Of a stretch of DNA of 64,000 nucleotides, positions 63,867-64,000 are shown piece by piece (position 1 is the first letter of the stretch; every line of letters starts with the position of its first letter). The notes beneath the pieces are model-generated. The model was not told where the DNA came from, searched no databases, and worked only from the letters and a program-made list of their open reading frames with translations. The translations under genes and the position numbers were made by a program. The stretch spans positions 1-64,000 of the forward strand of contig NZ_JACCDE010000022.1 of NCBI RefSeq assembly GCF_013415125.1, written 5' to 3'. The DNA comes from Vreelandella glaciei (GTDB lineage Bacteria > Pseudomonadota > Gammaproteobacteria > Pseudomonadales > Halomonadaceae).

Positions 63867-64000
63867 TTAGAGATCGGCTTCTTGCTCTTCAGCAGCTTCT
63901 TTCGCTTCTTTGCGTTTGCGCACCAAACGGCCAAACAGTAGCCCCACTTCGTAAAGCAGATACATGGGGATTGCCAGCAGGCTTTGGGAAATCACATCCG
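63867..64000 (-). CDS. tatC: Sec-independent translocase subunit TatC, 3' end
   Basis: Partial: only the last 44 codons are in the window, and the gene continues beyond the right edge. The minus-strand frame reads DVISQSLLAIPMYLLYEVGL and then LFGRLVRKRKEAKEAAEEQE before a TAA at 63867-63869. The segment SQ-LLAIPMY-L-YE-G matches the last helix of TatC. The charged, Glu/Lys-rich tail is normal. It moves folded proteins across the inner membrane with TatA/TatB. Convergent with elbB. Confidence 0.9.
   Translation of the reverse strand, partial: DVISQSLLAIPMYLLYEVGLLFGRLVRKRKEAKEAAEEQEADL

Overview
This window looks like chromosomal DNA of a halophilic gammaproteobacterium of the Halomonas type (Halomonadaceae). 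The basis is an ectoine hydroxylase gene (ectD), a BCCT compatible-solute transporter, moderately GC-rich coding sequence, and several gene pairs also found in Pseudomonas and relatives (thrB near polA, hemB-ppk, coaD with a YfhL-type ferredoxin, metR/metE). No rRNA, tRNA, IS element, prophage or CRISPR array was seen. Almost all of the DNA is ordinary core genome. The accessory-looking parts are the AT-rich left edge and a few clusters of small lipoprotein and membrane-protein genes.

Layout. 1-604: AT-rich, nearly gene-free DNA holding the ectD promoter. 605-2407: ectD and a YcgM-like FAH-family hydrolase. 2568-5464 (minus): thrB-speA, which overlap by 4 bases. 5640-8423: polA. 8474-14873: a possible FNR/ANR site followed by a compact cytochrome bd cluster, cydA-cydB-cydX-cydD-cydC. 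14926-18977: a ferric-iron ABC transporter whose three genes lie in alternating orientations, with a Fur-like site. 19174-22176 (minus): a TRAP transporter operon with an internal hairpin and a palindrome/direct-repeat control region. 22529-26222: tmcA and pepD. 26314-28155 (minus): dps and glycerate kinase. 28262-30957: two lipoproteins, a DUF1007 protein and a His-rich NicO metal permease preceded by a Zur-like box.

30966-38919: HIT protein, an entericidin-like lipoprotein, an I78 inhibitor, a LysE exporter divergent from a MocR regulator, a pore-less voltage-sensor-like protein, a thioesterase, AtoE, DinF and a ferredoxin. 38998-41399 (minus): fabY-coaD. 41626-48503: a TrmB-like methyltransferase, an SMR pump, dacB, dgkA, glnE and an AEC carrier. 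48531-53622: a small membrane protein, a BCCT transporter, a 48-residue membrane protein, a UMF1-type MFS protein, a retropepsin-like protease and two small genes. 53852-57127: rstA/rstB-like two-component system, then metR on the other strand. 57227-59524: metE. 59615-62936 (minus): hemB-ppk1. 63105-63764: elbB. At the right edge is the 3' end of tatC (minus).

Functional themes are osmoadaptation (ectD, BCCT), low-oxygen respiration (cyd genes with an FNR-like box), metal homeostasis (Fbp with a Fur-like site, NicO with a Zur-like site, Dps), amino-acid, polyamine and nitrogen metabolism (thrB, speA, metE/metR, glnE) and envelope functions (dacB, dgkA, lipoproteins). No clearly new multi-gene system is visible. 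The best leads are the putative Zur-controlled NicO gene, the pore-less voltage-sensor-like protein, the tiny upstream ORFs that touch the next start codon, and the control region of the TRAP operon. All calls come from reading the sequence. No database search was run.
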